Shown here: in pieces, positions 60,957 to 64,000 of the stretch
How the letters are laid out: every line of letters begins with the position of its first letter
Numbering within the stretch: the first letter of the stretch is position 1
Assembly (NCBI GenBank): GCA_024276195.1
Contig: JAJRXR010000042.1
Span: 1 to 64,000, forward strand
Length of the DNA stretch: 64,000 bases
Direction of reading: 5' to 3'
Source of the DNA: Planctomycetota bacterium
Lineage (GTDB): Bacteria > Planctomycetota > Phycisphaerae > Phycisphaerales > UBA1924
Translations under genes and position numbers: made by a program
The notes under the pieces: generated by a model
What the model was told of the DNA's origin: nothing
The model's database searches: none
What the model saw: the letters and a program-made list of their open reading frames with translations, nothing else

Positions 60957-62661
60957 GCTCGGCCTCCATAACTTCTGGCCCGCCCGCGAGCGAGGGCAAG
61001 AGATCTGACTCATCAAACTGCGAGTCGAACACGACCCGCCCGCTGCGCAAGTGGATTGCGCGATCAAACAGGATTCCCATAGACGAGCGCCGGCACGCCA
61101 CCACGACGGTGCGTCCCTCGCAGGCATTGAGAATCATCTCGACGCGCCGCTCCGCGGCGGCCCTGCTCCCGTCGGCGCACGCGTCGTCGATCAGAACAAC
61201 TGGCGCCCGCGAGGCGACGGCGCGCGCAATGGAAATGCACGTCCGCTCGCCAAGCGAGCACTCCGAGGAGGAGAGCCTTGTCGCGGTCCCGTCCTGCAGG
61301 CAGCGGAGAAGACACTTGCCGCCGAGGGCTTCCATGATTTTGAGCGCGACGCTTTCTCGCTGCCCATCGCCCGTGACTCCGAGCACGTCGGACAGACTCT
61401 TGCGCGGCCATGTCATCTCGCTGCTCGCGTACGCGGCGTCCGGGCGTGACTGCGCGTCGTCGCCTGTGACGGCGGCGCCATCCCAAAAAATCACGCCCCG
61501 ACTCGGGATATCGATCCCACCGAGCAAGCGCAACAACGCACTCTTGCCCGAGGCGCCCGGTCCGATCACGCCCAGCCGCTGCCCGGCGGGGATCTCGAGG
61601 TGATCGACCCGCACGGCCCGCTTCTTGCCCAGGGCCTTGCGCGCCACCAGCTTGATGTTGTCGAGCACGATGGCGTCGGTAAGCGTCGCGCGGGGCGTCT
61701 CGCTCAGCCCCGGGTCCGTCTCGAGCAGGTGAGCCACCCGTGAGACGCTCGCGAGGATCCGTCCTGTGCGCGTTCCCTGGCGGACGAGCTGGATCATCGG
61801 CGCCCGGAGCATGACCGCGTACATCGCGATCGCGACGAGGGTTCCGGTTTCGAGGCGTCCGATGGACACGCCGTGTGCGCCGAGGGCCACGGCTCCGATG
61901 GCCGCAAACCCGAAGATCGCGTGCGCCGCCCAGGTTGCTCGCCCTTGCGTGTGTGTGAGGGATGCCTCGGCAAGCGAGGATGAATCGTTGACCTCAGCGA
62001 ACGCGGCTGCGCGTCCGGAATCGCCGGCGAGCGTCTCGTGGATGTGCTCGGCGAGCTGCCCCTCCTTGGTGCGGTAGCGCGAGGCCGTGCGGTACATCGA
62101 CGCCGCGCCGATCACGGTCACCCCCAGCAGCGCGAGGCAGGCGCCCCCGAACACAAACCCCATCGGGAGGTACAGCCACAGCAGGATGGCCGTCACACTG
62201 ACAAGCAGCAGGACGTTTGTCGCGACATGAATCAGGAACCCCTTGAGACCCGCTTTGATCCGTGCGGTATCGCCGATGAGACGTGCGACAAGATCACCTG
62301 ACTCTGTCTGATCGTCGTTCAAGCGGCAGGCGCTCTCGAACGCGGCCGAACGCATATCGCGGACCGTCGAGATCGAGAACCGCGCGAACTGGAGGCGTTC
62401 TGTCAGATCCGCGAGACCCAGCAGCACGGCGATGAGAATGAACACCCCGCCGGACAGGAGCACAGGCGTCCATTCCAGAGCGCCGCCCGAGGAGCCGCTG
62501 GCGAGCATGGGGGTCAGGATTTCCTTGAGGGGCCAGGGCAAGAGGACGCGCAGGGTGACAACGCCCACTGCCGCAGCGACCCCGCCGTAGAACGCGCCCC
62601 GGTGGCGGCGCCCGAAGGTCACCAGGCAGGAGAGTGAGTGGGATCGTCCCTTTACTCCCAC
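60943..62661 (-). CDS. ABC transporter ATPase-permease with degenerate nucleotide-binding domain
   Basis: A 572-residue half-transporter. An N-terminal membrane domain of about six helices (residues ~25-320) is followed by the ATPase domain at ~340-560. Walker A is intact (GPGASGKSALL, ~370). The LSGGQ signature is replaced by CSLGERTCIS, Walker B reads VVLIDDACAD with Asp in place of the catalytic Glu, and the H-loop His is absent (VVACRRSSMG). It is probably slow or inactive as an ATPase, perhaps paired with another half. It leads the surface-polymer operon and likely exports a lipid-linked polymer unit. Membership in the family is secure, activity is not. Confidence 0.88.
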   Translation of the reverse strand: MGVKGRSHSLSCLVTFGRRHRGAFYGGVAAAVGVVTLRVLLPWPLKEILTPMLASGSSGGALEWTPVLLSGGVFILIAVLLGLADLTERLQFARFSISTVRDMRSAAFESACRLNDDQTESGDLVARLIGDTARIKAGLKGFLIHVATNVLLLVSVTAILLWLYLPMGFVFGGACLALLGVTVIGAASMYRTASRYRTKEGQLAEHIHETLAGDSGRAAAFAEVNDSSSLAEASLTHTQGRATWAAHAIFGFAAIGAVALGAHGVSIGRLETGTLVAIAMYAVMLRAPMIQLVRQGTRTGRILASVSRVAHLLETDPGLSETPRATLTDAIVLDNIKLVARKALGKKRAVRVDHLEIPAGQRLGVIGPGASGKSALLRLLGGIDIPSRGVIFWDGAAVTGDDAQSRPDAAYASSEMTWPRKSLSDVLGVTGDGQRESVALKIMEALGGKCLLRCLQDGTATRLSSSECSLGERTCISIARAVASRAPVVLIDDACADGSRAAAERRVEMILNACEGRTVVVACRRSSMGILFDRAIHLRSGRVVFDSQFDESDLLPSLAGGPEVMEAEREVR

Positions 62662-63249
62662 AGCCGTTTCCCTTTGCGCTCATCAACTCGCGTCACATCA
62701 AGGGCTCTTGCATCTGGCCACTTGAGCAGATCCGGATCATGAGGTTGAGCCCTGGTCACGATGTTCCCTCGCCAACGGTGTTGAGCGCTCAGTCTGCATC
62801 GCGGTGATGCGTTGGCTCGCCAGATACCCATGGGGCATCTGGGGAGTAGAACAAAGCGGGCGCCAACGGCGCAGATGGCGTCCGGCTTCGCGCACGCGAG
62901 ACGCTGCGTGCGAGATGGCCACAGATGGTCAGGCACGGCCAGAGTTGGCCTCCACCTTGAGAGCTGAAGAGCGACAAGGGGCGGACTGCTCTGGGAGGCT
63001 GCGCTCAGGCCAATGGGGCGCCTGCTACCCAGCTATCCGTGACGCCATGGAGTTGGAGCAACCACCTACAGGTCGGCCCCAGAGCGCGGCGTTGGGTGTG
63101 GTCGCCATGATGAGCACACTCGAACCTCGCCCGCAGGGCAGGCAAGCTCATGGAGGCGGACGCCTCTGCAGCGGCGGGGCTGGATATCGCCCGTGTGATT
63201 TTCTGGTAGGCTCTTTCGGCTTGTGTCGCCCGGCAGGAAGGGACTGATC
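62662..63249. other. Intergenic region, no convincing gene
   Basis: 588 bp between divergent units. A 147-codon plus-strand frame (62804-63247) has no family feature and an Arg/Gly-rich, out-of-phase composition, so it is not called. The promoters of both the polymer operon and the Sdh-associated gene must lie here. No clear -10/-35 pair or repeat stands out. Confidence 0.5.
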
Positions 63250-64000
63250 TTGACCAATGCGGACATCCATCTCCCGCAGCGCCGTCTCGGGGAGACATCG
63301 CGGACGGACCGGTGGTGGCTTCAGCCCGCCGTCGTTTTCGTGATTCTTTCGTCGTTCGTGGCGTACGCGACGTGGGCGGCGTTCCAGGGCGTGAACTACT
63401 TCTCGCACGCTGGCGGCGCTCATTATCTCTCCCCGTTCTACTCGCCGCTTTTGTTCGGGCAGGCGGGGGAACCTCGGTGGTTCGCGTCGGAGGTCCCGGG
63501 GTGGTGGCCCGGCTGGGCGCCGTTCTCGCCGGCGATGCTGATCCTGGGCGGGCCGGTGATGATGCGGATGACGTGCTATTACTATCGCGGAGCGTATTAC
63601 AAGGCGTTCTGGGCGGACCCGATCGCGTGCTCGGTGGGTGAGCCGCGCAAGGGGTACCGGGGCGAGAACTCGCTGCCGCTGATTCTGCAGAACATTCACA
63701 GGTACGTGTTCTACCCGGCGGCGGTGTTCGTGCTGATCTTGCTCTACGACGCGATCCGGGCGTTCTTCTTTGAAACTTCAGAGGGAACGCGGTTTGGGGT
63801 CGGGCTCGGCTCGGTGATTCTACTGACCAACGCGATCCTGCTCGGCGGGTACACGTTCGGGTGCCACTGCGCCAGGCACCAGATCGGCGGGTATCTCAAC
63901 TCGCTGGCGAGGCGCCCGATCCGCAGCAAGTGCTACTCCTGCGTGAGCGCGCTCAACAAGCGGCACATGATCTGGGCGTGGATGAGCCTGTTCTGGGTGG
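63250..64000 (+). CDS. Succinate dehydrogenase-associated membrane protein (partial)
   Basis: At least 250 codons from a TTG at 63250, behind GGAAGGGA, to the right edge. No ATG opens this frame, so automated tracks miss it. It shows membrane helices (QPAVVFVILSSFVAYATWAA; YPAAVFVLILLYDAIRAFFF; VILLTNAILLGGYTFGCHCA) and the motifs MTCYYYRGAYYKAFWADP and KCYSCVSALNKRHMIWAWMS. These match a conserved membrane protein that precedes sdhA/sdhB in actinobacteria and planctomycetes and is thought to be the membrane anchor or partner of succinate dehydrogenase. The end lies outside the window. Sdh subunits would be expected just downstream. Confidence 0.8.
   Translation, partial: MTNADIHLPQRRLGETSRTDRWWLQPAVVFVILSSFVAYATWAAFQGVNYFSHAGGAHYLSPFYSPLLFGQAGEPRWFASEVPGWWPGWAPFSPAMLILGGPVMMRMTCYYYRGAYYKAFWADPIACSVGEPRKGYRGENSLPLILQNIHRYVFYPAAVFVLILLYDAIRAFFFETSEGTRFGVGLGSVILLTNAILLGGYTFGCHCARHQIGGYLNSLARRPIRSKCYSCVSALNKRHMIWAWMSLFWV

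Noticed and set aside
62804..63247. 147-codon plus-strand frame in the gap before the Sdh-associated gene
   Set aside because: It has low-complexity Arg/Gly/Ala composition and no family feature, and it ends at the start region of the better-supported gene.

Overview
The window is about 64 kb of high-GC DNA from what looks like a planctomycete of the class Phycisphaerae (Phycisphaerales-like). The grounds are eight secreted proteins ending in the 'GC-type' dockerin-like tail (two D-F-S-D-V-x-A-F-L repeats, terminal G-C-P), PEP-CTERM-like proteins with an R-R-R-R tail, a planctomycete-type ECF sigma factor fused by overlap to a Ser/Thr kinase gene, and an H-x9-DG type pseudopilin. No plasmid or phage functions, IS transposases or CRISPR arrays were seen.

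Layout. 1-2.8 kb: an edge fragment, a small membrane protein, an OppF-type ATPase and two small conserved proteins. 2.9-10.3 kb: a TPR lipoprotein, then a methyl-cycle block of ArsR-methyltransferase fusion (SahR-like), ahcY and, after a compact pqiAB pair and a LuxR-type regulator, metF. 10.3-14.1 kb: a C26 amidotransferase, a DUF4340-like protein, purD and the initiator tRNA. 14.3-18.2 kb: an ECF sigma / membrane-anchored dockerin / cohesin-like / VIT-VWA operon. 18.5-21.5 kb: an ECF sigma and TPR kinase pair. 21.5-29.4 kb: two PEP-CTERM-like proteins flanking a 2124-residue RHS protein. 29.4-32.3 kb: a lower-GC stretch with a K+ channel, an APC permease and a sigma-factor remnant. 32.3-45.3 kb: six GC-type dockerin surface proteins, a truncated ASPIC/UnbV gene and a short secreted protein. 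45.5-51.0 kb: ECF sigma, putative inhibitor, TPR-CHAT protease and dockerin-bearing subtilisin. 51.2-56.4 kb: a SYLF lipoprotein and a copper module (DUF2933, DUF5676, NTF2-like, CopA, PepSY). 56.5-62.7 kb: a pseudopilin, a dockerin beta-propeller and a three-gene surface-polymer operon. 63.2 kb to the edge: an Sdh-associated membrane protein.

How the genes work together. ArsR-methyltransferase, ahcY and metF form a methionine/SAH recycling unit. A shared inverted repeat (ATCCG-N6-CGGAT) overlaps the start of the regulator gene and the metF promoter region, so the regulator probably controls itself and metF. Three intact ECF sigma genes each head their own operon, one with a dockerin/cohesin/VWA set, one with a kinase and one with two proteases. 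The last (45492-51035) is the most unusual: a caspase-like TPR-CHAT protease is encoded between a putative sigma inhibitor and a secreted subtilisin, suggesting proteolytic control of a sigma factor. The many dockerin-tailed secreted proteins point to a large anchored surface proteome whose receptor is not in the window, apart from one possible cohesin-like protein at 15309-15845.
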